Shown: in pieces, positions 1-7,161 of the stretch
Numbering within the stretch: position 1 is the stretch's first letter
Layout of the letters: the number at the start of each line of letters is the position of its first letter
Assembly: GCA_030620005.1 (NCBI GenBank)
Contig: JAUXAJ010000201.1
Location: forward strand, 1-9,828
Length of the DNA stretch: 9,828 bases
Source: Promethearchaeota archaeon
GTDB taxonomy: Archaea > Asgardarchaeota > Lokiarchaeia > Sigynarchaeales > SOKP01
Direction: 5' to 3'
Notes under the pieces: model-generated
Seen by the model: only the letters and a program-made list of their open reading frames with translations
What the model was told of the DNA's origin: nothing
Databases searched by the model: none
Translations under genes and position numbers: made by a program

Positions 1-57
1 GAATATTCTGAATTGAAAAAAGAACTTTCTAACCATCTAGGGTTATCGAAGCAATAA
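1..57 (+). CDS. C-terminal tail of an unidentified protein (5' end outside window)
   Basis: An open frame enters from the left edge and gives 18 codons before a TAA at 55-57, ending in a short charged, probably helical tail (ELKKELSNHLGLSKQ). The other two forward frames close within the first 15 bases, so if a rightward gene is cut by the edge this is its frame. A T-rich stretch at about 79-104 follows and could end transcription. Too little is present to name a family, and a chance open frame cannot be excluded. Confidence 0.4.
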   Translation, partial: EYSELKKELSNHLGLSKQ

Positions 58-99
58 AGAGAAGTAAGAAAAATATCGCTTTCTTGTACTTTATTAATT

Positions 100-327
100 T
101 TAATAGATGAAAACTCTTAACGCTAAATAGAAAAGGTATAAAGCCGCAATTATTGAAAAAAAAACTTTTAATTTTGTAAAACGGATGCGGTCTCCTTTTT
201 TTTTATTTTTTTTAATTGTATATATATCAGGATCGTGATTTGCACCACACTCAACACATTTGAAATTTTGTGTTGCCTTTTCTTGAACAACAGAACCACC
301 ACATAGCACGCATTCCATTTTTTTCAT
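100..327 (-). CDS. Small zinc-ribbon protein with one C-terminal membrane helix
   Basis: A 75-residue protein. Residues 6-27 form a zinc ribbon of the form CxxC-x14-CxxC (C6, C9, C24, C27, in CVLCGG and CVECGA), which should bind one structural zinc. A basic linker follows (KKNKKKGDRIRFTKLK, about residues 39-54), then a single hydrophobic helix (about 55-73) that reaches the C-terminus. The lysine-rich linker implies that the ribbon stays in the cytoplasm and the protein is tail-anchored. Zinc ribbons fused to membrane segments are common in archaea and are mostly uncharacterised, so no specific role is claimed. The start is ambiguous. The ATG at 327 has only a weak GTGAT-like site. A TATA-like sequence (TATATAAA on this strand, 336-343) would place the transcription start near the second Met at 318, giving a leaderless 72-residue product. 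The gene is divergent from the large membrane protein beginning at 583. Confidence 0.7.
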   Translation of the reverse strand: MKKMECVLCGGSVVQEKATQNFKCVECGANHDPDIYTIKKNKKKGDRIRFTKLKVFFSIIAALYLFYLALRVFIY

Positions 328-335
328 TATATCAC

Positions 336-343
336 TTTATATA
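336..343 (-). promoter_or_regulatory. TATA-like box for the zinc-ribbon gene
   Basis: Reads TATATAAA on the minus strand. With the usual archaeal spacing of about 26 bases to the transcription start, the RNA would begin near 313-318, around codon 4 (a Met). This is why a leaderless start at 318 is considered. The surroundings are so AT-rich that chance matches are likely. Confidence 0.3.
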
Positions 344-400
344 TTTACAATTATTTTTTTCAAATAACTGCTTTTCTGTTAGGAGTTATAGACATCAAAG

Positions 401-436
401 CTTTAATTTTTAATGAGAATTAAAGTTTTTTATTTT
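401..436 (+). terminator. Hairpin followed by a T-run
   Basis: CTTTAATT (401-408) pairs perfectly with AATTAAAG (418-425) across a 9-base loop, and TTTTTTATTTT follows at 426-436. This is the layout of an intrinsic terminator on the plus strand. No annotated rightward gene lies just upstream, so it could end a short non-coding transcript or read-through RNA. The stem is almost all A-T, so it is weak. Confidence 0.3.
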
Positions 437-549
437 AGTTCAAAAAAATGATTCTTCATTAAAATTTTCTTTCATAGCTCAAGAAAAAATACTCTCCTTT
501 TTTTTAAAAAAATGAGACCCTAAATAATTAAACTTTTTAAGCTTAAGGA

Positions 550-557
550 TATAAATA
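550..557 (+). promoter_or_regulatory. TATA box, probably giving a leaderless transcript for the gene at 583
   Basis: TATAAATA is centred about 29 bases before the GTG start at 583, and purines lie just upstream (AAGGA, 545-549) as in a BRE-like element. Archaeal TATA boxes sit about 26 bases before the transcription start, so the RNA should begin within a few bases of the GTG. No Shine-Dalgarno site lies at the right distance, which agrees with a leaderless message. Confidence 0.5.
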
Positions 558-582
558 TATCTTTAAAAGTACGATATTTATT

Positions 583-2613
583 GTGTCTATCGATCAAATC
601 AGCAAGGAGAATACTCTATACAAAAGTATAGTCGTTTCTTCTATTGTAATAAGTGTAATCTCTCTTGGAATAATTGGGTTTTTAGGCCATTTTATATGGA
701 TAGGGCCGAGATGTACGACCTGTTTTTTCCACTTCAATATAGATTATCGATTAGGCGATAAAGAAGTAGAAGACAGGATAATTAGGGAACCATATTTCAG
801 GCTGTTGAAATTATATGAAAAACACCCTAATTGGGATTTTACGGTAGAATGTCAAGCAGAAATGATATTACAAATTTACAATAATAAGGAGTACGAAGAA
901 ATAGAAAAACTTACTGATAAATTGTTGGAACGCAATCAAATGGAATTGATGTGCGTGCTTCAGTTTAGCCAATTGTTCTATGCATATCCATCTGATGTTT
1001 TTGAGTTAAATTTAAAACATGCTAATGAGACCCTGAAAACAGCCGGAATCCTTAATAAGAGGAGTAATTGTATTCTATTTCAAGAGGGCCAATACGCATA
1101 TGGATTAGGAACCCTATTGAATAGTCCATACGCAGGAAATGTTGATACTGTTCTTGTTTCTGCCCAACAAATTAAGGATTTTCAAAGATCAGGATATTCT
1201 GGAGGAAATTATCCTGTCTACATGCTAAAAAATTATGAGACGGGAAAAACAATAAAATTATTGCAATATGATTATTTACCTCAGTGGGAAGCGGGTTATT
1301 TCCATTCATGGAATTATTTATTTGACGCAGAACTGGCTTTTGAAGATGAGGACGCTGATGAAGAATTTACAGTATCGGAAGAAAAAATCAAAGCCTACGA
1401 ACAAGAGCTATTGATGCTTGAACGACAAGGAAATGTATTCTTTACTTGTTCCGAATGGGTTGCGCATTGTAAGAGAAAGAACGCTATAGGGTCATTAGAT
1501 TATTACATGCCTGAATGTAATTGGACCCCTACAAATTATAACTCGAGTTATACTTGGGCAGCAAATAACAAGGGTTCGGCAGACGACGGAGAAATACTGG
1601 CAAATAACTATCGATGTAGACAAATTATCTTGGCAACAAGAATAATTTATGAAAAGTATAAACGGTATTTGGGAACAGGAAACAAGACACTAATCGAGGC
1701 AAGGCTTAAAAATGCCGAAAGGTTGTGGTTACAAGCAACATGTTCTGATTCTACCGGATTAACTCCTAGGGCTTTAGAAAGGATTACTGCAGAAGGAAAT
1801 GTATTATCGGCTCAAAAAAAGTGCGCCCAAATTCTTCAAATAATTGCAGAAAACGTTGCCACGGTTAATGTATCGAGACTTCAAGTTGATTTAAAAACGA
1901 AAAAAATTTATAAAAATTCTAGTAATTTTATCTCGCTTGTACGAATAGCGAAAAGTGGCTTGACACTAGCAGATTTACCTGTTAATGTGGATTTGTTTTC
2001 AAATTTCAATGATAATGACTATCTAGACCCTCATTTTTCTGTTTCGTTGGTAAATTATGATTCATTGGATGCTACTATAGATAGGGAGTCATTTAATTTG
2101 TTTAAACTGGATGTAATTTTTGAGGGAACACACGATTGGGCAGATGACTCAATTCACTCTATTTGCGTGAAATTTAGTCTTGAAAACAAGGAGAATGCTT
2201 TTCGAGAAATTGTCTATTCTCCTTCGTTACTAGAGAGTGAAACAAAAAGAATGATTCGAGATGATTACATTCACGATCCATTATATATTTTCTTGCCTTT
2301 AAGTAATGGGATGATATTCATACCTAATAAGGGCACAAATTCTCGAGGGATTGCCATTGTAAAGGATGTGACGGTGAGACATACGTGTTGGCTTTGGGAG
2401 ATGGACCATGTTGAAATCTTGGAGACAAATGGATTACATTTAGACGCTCATCATCGTGTATATATTCTTGAAAACGTGACAATTGACAGGGCATTAAATT
2501 TTGCGAATCGAATTAATGTTCATCCTCCTTGGATCGTTAGTAAAGACGCTTCTTTAATACAAGGAAATGAAGTATATAATGATTACGAGAAAATGAAAAA
2601 TAAATTATCATAA
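583..2613 (+). CDS. Membrane-anchored protein resembling the GH57/GH38 glycoside hydrolase fold
   Basis: A 676-residue protein with a GTG start chosen from the TATA box 29 bases upstream. One hydrophobic helix (about 16-40) follows a short N-terminus, so it is probably a signal anchor holding a large domain outside the cell. The segment from FHFNIDYRLG (49-58) through IIREPYFRLLKLYEKHP to VECQAEMI resembles the start of GH57 and GH38-like (beta/alpha)7 barrels, where a HQP-type motif is followed by a helix ending in 'E-HP' and a second strand. ILFQEGQYAYG (near E168) and LWLQATCSDSTG (about 381-392) also fit barrel elements of those families. The HQP motif is not conserved. Residues from about 430 onward look beta-rich, as in a C-terminal sandwich. 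About a dozen cysteines, including C44 and C47 right after the membrane helix, could form disulfides. Substrate and activity are unknown, and the family call is tentative. It probably forms an operon with the gene 34 bases downstream. Confidence 0.5.
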   Translation: MSIDQISKENTLYKSIVVSSIVISVISLGIIGFLGHFIWIGPRCTTCFFHFNIDYRLGDKEVEDRIIREPYFRLLKLYEKHPNWDFTVECQAEMILQIYNNKEYEEIEKLTDKLLERNQMELMCVLQFSQLFYAYPSDVFELNLKHANETLKTAGILNKRSNCILFQEGQYAYGLGTLLNSPYAGNVDTVLVSAQQIKDFQRSGYSGGNYPVYMLKNYETGKTIKLLQYDYLPQWEAGYFHSWNYLFDAELAFEDEDADEEFTVSEEKIKAYEQELLMLERQGNVFFTCSEWVAHCKRKNAIGSLDYYMPECNWTPTNYNSSYTWAANNKGSADDGEILANNYRCRQIILATRIIYEKYKRYLGTGNKTLIEARLKNAERLWLQATCSDSTGLTPRALERITAEGNVLSAQKKCAQILQIIAENVATVNVSRLQVDLKTKKIYKNSSNFISLVRIAKSGLTLADLPVNVDLFSNFNDNDYLDPHFSVSLVNYDSLDATIDRESFNLFKLDVIFEGTHDWADDSIHSICVKFSLENKENAFREIVYSPSLLESETKRMIRDDYIHDPLYIFLPLSNGMIFIPNKGTNSRGIAIVKDVTVRHTCWLWEMDHVEILETNGLHLDAHHRVYILENVTIDRALNFANRINVHPPWIVSKDASLIQGNEVYNDYEKMKNKLS

Positions 2614-2630
2614 AAATGAGCTAAGGGAAA

Positions 2631-2637
2631 AAGGTGA
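2631..2637 (+). promoter_or_regulatory. Shine-Dalgarno site that supports a TTG start
   Basis: AAGGTGA lies 10 bases before the TTG at 2648 and matches the archaeal anti-Shine-Dalgarno sequence. The GTG inside the site runs into a TAG almost at once, and the first in-frame ATG is 22 codons further on, so TTG is the best start. Confidence 0.6.
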
Positions 2638-2647
2638 AGATTTAGAG

Positions 2648-3556
2648 TTGTCAGACGATCAAAATGGAAGTGGAACTGAATTTGAGAAAAACCCATTTAA
2701 TATCAACGAAAATATGAAATCGGATTCCAAGAAATTTCACGGGATGAGAACTTTATCATTTCTTTTTAAGAATTTTGAAAATAAAACAAGCTTCATGATT
2801 TATTTTAGCACTAGTTTATATCTTATCTGCGTGGGTCTATTTATTAAATTTTTAATGGCCATTCTAATTAGTTTACCCATAATAATGATTTATCCTTACA
2901 TTAACCCTTTATTGCTAGAAATTTTAACCATTATGGCTTTAGCTTTTATATTATTAGGTATAACCACTGGAGTCTTTCCCGTATTTAAACAAAATATCAT
3001 GAAAAATAAACTCGCAATGCAAATTATCATTGTAATTCTTAAAATTAGTGCCATCACGACAATGGTATTAATTCCAATTGGAGTCTTTCTCGGCAAGGGT
3101 TTATATAGTGAATTGAGCATGAATAACTCACATGAGAGAAATGAAAATAAGAACATTGAAAAAGAAGCTACCAAACCAAGATTTTTTCTACAGTTTAGTG
3201 CAGGTTTTGTTCATGTCCTCTTTGGAGGCCTCATTATATCCTGGTTTCCTTCGCTTTATTTAGCGGGGCTGAATTTACTATTTCCATATATCAATTATCA
3301 ACTGTTCGTTTTTATAACCATAATTGGATGGACCAGTTTTTTAACTGGTTTACTTTTAACATTTTGCTCCATATGGTTGAAAAAATTAAAAATGAATGAG
3401 ACAATTGTTAAAAGAAAGCGTTTAACAAAAATTCTTAATAAAATTACTTTTATTTCTTCAATATTTATGACATTAATTTTTCCACTAGGAACTTTTTTTG
3501 GTCTTATTATCATTCAAGAGTCATGGAGAATTAAACCTAAAAAGAGTAAAGATTAA
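2648..3556 (+). CDS. Multi-helix membrane protein made of two homologous halves
   Basis: A 302-residue protein with a TTG start supported by a Shine-Dalgarno site. A hydrophilic N-terminus (1-45) is followed by about three hydrophobic segments (roughly 50-82, 87-112, 122-148), a charged loop (150-177, SHERNENKNIEKEATK), then three more (roughly 181-210, 216-242, 266-290) and a basic C-terminus. The halves are internally homologous. F53-S54 aligns with F183-S184 and YPYIN (82-86) with FPYIN (212-216), both exactly 130 residues apart. IPIGVFLG (142-149) aligns with FPLGTFFG (278-285) after a small insertion. I do not recognise the family. The stop of the preceding gene is only 34 bases upstream and there is no terminator between them, so the two are probably co-transcribed and the proteins may meet in the membrane. 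An evenly duplicated helix bundle could be a small transporter or a structural partner; both are inference. Confidence 0.75.
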   Translation: MSDDQNGSGTEFEKNPFNINENMKSDSKKFHGMRTLSFLFKNFENKTSFMIYFSTSLYLICVGLFIKFLMAILISLPIIMIYPYINPLLLEILTIMALAFILLGITTGVFPVFKQNIMKNKLAMQIIIVILKISAITTMVLIPIGVFLGKGLYSELSMNNSHERNENKNIEKEATKPRFFLQFSAGFVHVLFGGLIISWFPSLYLAGLNLLFPYINYQLFVFITIIGWTSFLTGLLLTFCSIWLKKLKMNETIVKRKRLTKILNKITFISSIFMTLIFPLGTFFGLIIIQESWRIKPKKSKD

Positions 3557-3563
3557 TATTTCA

Positions 3564-3595
3564 CTTTTTTGTAAATACTATCTTTATCTTTTTTC
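3564..3595 (+). terminator. Poly-T transcription end after the duplicated membrane protein
   Basis: Two T-rich tracts, CTTTTTTG (3564-3571) and TCTTTATCTTTTTTC (about 3581-3595), start 8 bases after the stop at 3556. Archaeal RNA polymerase commonly stops at such U-tracts without a hairpin. This separates the first two-gene unit from the WD40 gene, which has its own promoter-like sequence. Confidence 0.45.
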
Positions 3596-3661
3596 ATGTT
3601 CTCTTCTTGGAAGAAAAATAATATAAGGAGAAAACCTACTAGAATATTTAATTTATCTATC

Positions 3662-3669
3662 TTTAAAAA
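3662..3669 (+). promoter_or_regulatory. TATA-like box for the WD40 gene
   Basis: TTTAAAAA is centred about 27 bases before the ATG at 3693. No Shine-Dalgarno site precedes that ATG at a usable distance; the AAGGAG at 3625-3630 is over 60 bases away. This suggests a leaderless transcript starting at or near the ATG. Confidence 0.35.
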
Positions 3670-3692
3670 TTTTAAATCAAATAATAAAATTA

Positions 3693-6158
3693 ATGATTAA
3701 CATGGTTATTCAACCTTCAAAAGAGTTAAATTCTGAAAAATCGACTAATCTCTTAAAAAATGGCAATAATATTGATGAAAACGGCAAAAAAAAGCATGAA
3801 AGAGTTAAAAAGGTGATTCTGAATGTATTAAAAAATCACGATCTTGACGTTAGAGATCTCACGATTACTTCAGACGGAAAATATTTAATATCGTGCTCTG
3901 AGGGTTGGCAAAATGAATCCCCAAAGATAAATGTATGGCGCATGGAAAACATTTTAGAAGGTGGTGTCGAACCCGATGCAATTCTTGAAATTGAAGGTGA
4001 AACAAATAAAGAGAACCTAATTAGTAATTGGCTCTTATGCGTCGATGCATTAATAACTAAAATTAACAATGTAGAAAAATGGATTGTTTGTGCGGGTGGT
4101 ATTAATGGAAATATTTACATGTGGAGCGGTGGAATTGATGAAACTACTAAACAATGGATTTTTAAAGATACGAGTTTCAAGATCTTCTCAGAAAAAAGCG
4201 AGAATAATAACGAATTTTCAAACGCAATTTTTACCATTAAAATCTTGAAAAGCATTGAGAAAAACAACAAATTTCACATTTATTTTGTATCTAATAATAT
4301 CCGAACAATATATAAAGAAAAGACAGGGGATAATTCACTCAAGGAGTTAACCGTTACATTAGACAAATCCGGTACTATTCTTGATAAGAGCCTCATTAGA
4401 TTACTTGGAACCAAACAAGATGAGTGGATTTTAACAATTGATATATACGCCGAAGATCAAGAACGTGGTAGAAGACGTTTTTTAGTTTCTGGTACAAAAA
4501 ATGGGACAATTAAGAAATGGGATTTAGAAGCAGAAACTAGTGTTGAGCCTATAACAATTGGAAGCCATAAGGATTCTGTATCTTGCGTAAAGATATTTAA
4601 AAAAGGCACGAGAGTTGCGTCCGGATGTTTGGATAGTAGTATACGGATATGGAACATTGAGAATGCAACTAATTCTATTCTTGAAAATGAATTCATGGGT
4701 CATGAAGACGAAGTAGTATCGTTAGCAATCGAAAAAAACGATAATATTTTAATATCCGCATCAAAAGATAACACAATTAAAATTTGGGAAATAAATCTTG
4801 GCATATGGATAAGAAATATTGATGTGGACTATTATTGTAATGAGTACGATAAAAAGAGAGCAAAAGAGGATGGAAAAGAGAAAAAAAGCATCGAAAGAGG
4901 ATTAGATTTCTTAAGGGATATATTAATTTCTCCTAATAATAGACACATTATCGCTACAAAGAAAAATAGAATCATCTTACTGAGAAATTTTGGAGTTATT
5001 TGGCATTTTGCCCAGCAATTAAAATTTATTAGAACAGCAGATAAAGACCTCTATCAAAAGATTTATGGAGATAATTTAAGACAAATTTCAAAAAATAGCG
5101 ATGAAGACATAAGATCATTAGAAAATTTGTTTGCTATCTTGAAAAAACGGTTAAAAAAGGCAACCCAAATAAAATTAGCACATAAGATTAATTTAGAAAA
5201 GGAAAAAACATTTGAATATAATCCCCGGGATTTAGATACATTTTTCATACCTGCCTTTGTTAGATTTGAAATGGAACAAGAAAACCAGATTAGTACCATC
5301 GCAAGTAAACACCAAAAGGAATACACTGCAGCCGTAAGAACTAAATATGATGCTTATTGGTATAGCGTTAAAAATTTATTTTTCAAGCTACCTGACTTAC
5401 CCTGGAAGTTTAGGTTTTTTATTACAACAAACGGTGATGAAAATATTAAAGACGCCAAATTTGTAGAAATAACTGACCCCAAACACTTAGATGATTCTGC
5501 TTATATTGTTCTCAAAGATCGAGGCCAATCTCAAGTGCGATTTTTAATGGTTTTAGATAATATTCCAACAAGTTTTATCCCCTTGATAAATAATATAACT
5601 ATTGATATAGAAGATGATCGTGGAGATAAAGATTCTTTAGTTTTCTCCGACTGGACATTTTCGTATGATTTTATTAATATTTTGACGAACCCACGCGAGT
5701 CAGAAGAATCGAAACCATTAAATCAACTATATCCTATTTTCTATTCTTATTGTACTTTTAAATTGGACGAAGGATATAGTACAGAAGATTATGCAAATAT
5801 TTTTATTCGAAAGATTTCATTAGAGTTCAATCAAAATTTAAATCCACTAGAAAAAACTGAGGAAAACCTTGAAAACATTAAAATTTTTGAAGCATTGAGA
5901 AATAATTTTTTATATCCCATTACACCAAAAATCCAAGTTCAAATTGGTAAGGGAATAATTTCTTCAGCAGGTAAAGTAATTGACGATTATCTTTCGAGAT
6001 TAATTTTACTCGAATTTATCTTCACATTAATGGATGTTTTAATAATAGTATTATTTCCAGATGCTTTAGATACACTTTTAGGAATGGTCTTTTTTGGAAC
6101 TGGTATTATTGGAATGATTATAATTATTGTGACATTCATTTTAATGTTAAAAAAATAA
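3693..6158 (+). CDS. WD40 beta-propeller protein with two C-terminal membrane helices
   Basis: An 821-residue protein. After a polar 45-residue leader, residues about 48-440 contain WD40-type repeats. Clear blade ends are KINVWRME (about 78), GNIYMWSGG (139), GTIKKWDLE (270), SSIRIWNIE (314) and NTIKIWEINL (359); GSH and MGH/ED turns precede two blades. Weaker blades lie around 165-230 and 405-440, so a seven- or eight-bladed propeller is plausible. Residues about 440-530 are charged and helical. Residues about 570-730 look beta-rich and match no family I know. The last 52 residues hold two hydrophobic helices (about 770-787 and 796-818) ending in LKK, a hairpin anchor that would leave the propeller and C-terminus on the same, probably cytoplasmic, side. 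WD40 propellers are protein-docking platforms, so this is probably a membrane-bound scaffold. Its partners are unknown; flanking genes are candidates. A possible second start is the Met at codon 4. Confidence 0.85.
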   Translation: MINMVIQPSKELNSEKSTNLLKNGNNIDENGKKKHERVKKVILNVLKNHDLDVRDLTITSDGKYLISCSEGWQNESPKINVWRMENILEGGVEPDAILEIEGETNKENLISNWLLCVDALITKINNVEKWIVCAGGINGNIYMWSGGIDETTKQWIFKDTSFKIFSEKSENNNEFSNAIFTIKILKSIEKNNKFHIYFVSNNIRTIYKEKTGDNSLKELTVTLDKSGTILDKSLIRLLGTKQDEWILTIDIYAEDQERGRRRFLVSGTKNGTIKKWDLEAETSVEPITIGSHKDSVSCVKIFKKGTRVASGCLDSSIRIWNIENATNSILENEFMGHEDEVVSLAIEKNDNILISASKDNTIKIWEINLGIWIRNIDVDYYCNEYDKKRAKEDGKEKKSIERGLDFLRDILISPNNRHIIATKKNRIILLRNFGVIWHFAQQLKFIRTADKDLYQKIYGDNLRQISKNSDEDIRSLENLFAILKKRLKKATQIKLAHKINLEKEKTFEYNPRDLDTFFIPAFVRFEMEQENQISTIASKHQKEYTAAVRTKYDAYWYSVKNLFFKLPDLPWKFRFFITTNGDENIKDAKFVEITDPKHLDDSAYIVLKDRGQSQVRFLMVLDNIPTSFIPLINNITIDIEDDRGDKDSLVFSDWTFSYDFINILTNPRESEESKPLNQLYPIFYSYCTFKLDEGYSTEDYANIFIRKISLEFNQNLNPLEKTEENLENIKIFEALRNNFLYPITPKIQVQIGKGIISSAGKVIDDYLSRLILLEFIFTLMDVLIIVLFPDALDTLLGMVFFGTGIIGMIIIIVTFILMLKK

Positions 6159-6225
6159 ATCAAAAAATCTAAAAGAAGAAAAAAAAAATTTGAAAAAAAA
6201 GAATAAAAATAAATAAAAGATAATT

Positions 6226-6232
6226 AGGTAGG
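6226..6232 (+). promoter_or_regulatory. Ribosome-binding site of the isochorismatase-fold gene
   Basis: AGGTAGG lies 9 bases before the ATG at 6242 and is the only purine cluster of Shine-Dalgarno type in the A-rich 83-base gap after the WD40 gene. It supports this ATG as the start and a message with a leader, possibly shared with the WD40 gene. Confidence 0.5.
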
Positions 6233-6241
6233 AAATTAAAA

Positions 6242-7150
6242 ATGACAATTGATTTAAAAACTGAAAGAATAAAAGAAATTGAGAGACCTACTCTATACAT
6301 CATGATAACAACATCCCTTCAGAACGATTTTCTTGAGCAAATAGATGAAAATATAAATGAAGAATTTGAAGGGGATTTGAAACTTAATTACGAAGATTGC
6401 CAAAAATTTTGGATTCAATACTTTCGAGAAAAGTCAATAGATGTTAGCGCTTCTAATGTTGACGATTTCATCAAATGGGCAAAAAAAATAGTTAAAGAGA
6501 GCACTCGCCAAGAACTTACAGTATCATACCTTAAAATACTTGAAAAATACAAGCATAGAGTCCATATCAATCATGAAGAAACAAAACGATTATGGGATGG
6601 AGGATTTTATCAATTCATTTTAGATTTAATGGAAAAAGGCTATAAAGCCAATAACAACGAAAAGAGTAACGAGGAATACCAATTTATTCATCAAAGAGAC
6701 TGGCATGACTCAACAGACTTAGATCAGAAACCAGAGTTAGATCTTTTTGGAATTCACTGCCTTAAAGGAACCTATGGCGCAAAATTTGTCTCACCTTTAG
6801 AGGAATCAATAAAAAAATACCAAGACTTCAACTTAATAATAAATTCTAATAGTCTTAGTTCTTTCACGGACACTAATCTTAGCTCAGTATTAGACACTTT
6901 AATTGAGAATGCCGGGAACTCAAAGGAAAACGTAAAAATTGGAATTTTTGGATTAATAACGAATGTAAAAATACAGTTGCTAACTTTCGAACTCATGGTA
7001 ATTCATAAATTTAAAAATGTTTATGTCTGCAAAGATTTTTGCGCTGGCTTTAACAAACAGGGTCATTTTCTCGGAAACTATTATATAAGTAATATTTTAG
7101 GGGCTGCAGTAGTGGATCAGAAACAGTTCAGAAAGATATTCAATATTTAA
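6242..7150 (+). CDS. Isochorismatase/nicotinamidase-fold protein, apparently without the catalytic triad
   Basis: A 302-residue soluble protein. The family landmarks appear in order: first strand and QNDF (27-30), DWH (153-155), HCLKGTYGA (172-180), SLSSFTDTNL (204-213), the GxxT turn in FGLITNV (236-242), and VYVCKDFCAG (260-269) with AAVVD near the end. In active members an Asp sits two residues before QNDF, a Lys six residues before the SxF motif, and the nucleophilic Cys three residues after the GxxT threonine. Here these positions are Ser25, Asn201/Ser202 and Lys243, so hydrolase chemistry is not expected. C263 and C267 lie on a different strand. Metal-site residues D153 and H155 remain. 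The spacing from QNDF to DWH is about 123 residues, roughly 80 longer than in typical nicotinamidases, with a mostly helical insertion (about 45-135). It probably binds a small ligand or a partner protein. The family call is fairly secure; loss of activity is inference from manual alignment. Confidence 0.7.
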   Translation: MTIDLKTERIKEIERPTLYIMITTSLQNDFLEQIDENINEEFEGDLKLNYEDCQKFWIQYFREKSIDVSASNVDDFIKWAKKIVKESTRQELTVSYLKILEKYKHRVHINHEETKRLWDGGFYQFILDLMEKGYKANNNEKSNEEYQFIHQRDWHDSTDLDQKPELDLFGIHCLKGTYGAKFVSPLEESIKKYQDFNLIINSNSLSSFTDTNLSSVLDTLIENAGNSKENVKIGIFGLITNVKIQLLTFELMVIHKFKNVYVCKDFCAGFNKQGHFLGNYYISNILGAAVVDQKQFRKIFNI

Positions 7151-7161
7151 AATAAGCAGTT

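Larger units (their letters stand above)
328..582. other. Divergent intergenic region
   Basis: This 255-base, very AT-rich stretch separates the leftward zinc-ribbon gene from the rightward gene at 583. I see no credible protein-coding frame in it. It holds promoter-like TATA sequences for both flanking genes (336-343 leftward, 550-557 rightward) and a hairpin followed by a T-run at 401-436. No tRNA or other recognisable RNA is visible. Confidence 0.6.

Noticed and set aside
583..2613. Apparent higher G+C as a sign of recent transfer
   Set aside because: 60-base samples from 1441 and 1801 have 24 and 23 G+C against 13 and 13 from 4741 and 5161, but samples from 961 and 2041 have only 17 and 19, and one from 7021 in another gene has 23. 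The difference is not consistent enough.
2896..3174. Hydrophobic open frame on the minus strand inside the duplicated membrane protein
   Set aside because: Antisense of a T-rich membrane gene gives hydrophobic-looking frames by composition. The plus-strand frame shows the conserved internal repeat, so it is the real one.
3604..3615. TTCTT-GG-AAGAA palindrome as an operator
   Set aside because: The arms are only 5 bases, it lies nearly 50 bases upstream of the TATA-like box, and no second copy is seen.
3625..3630. AAGGAG as a ribosome-binding site
   Set aside because: No start codon with an open frame follows at 5-12 bases. The next gene starts over 60 bases downstream.
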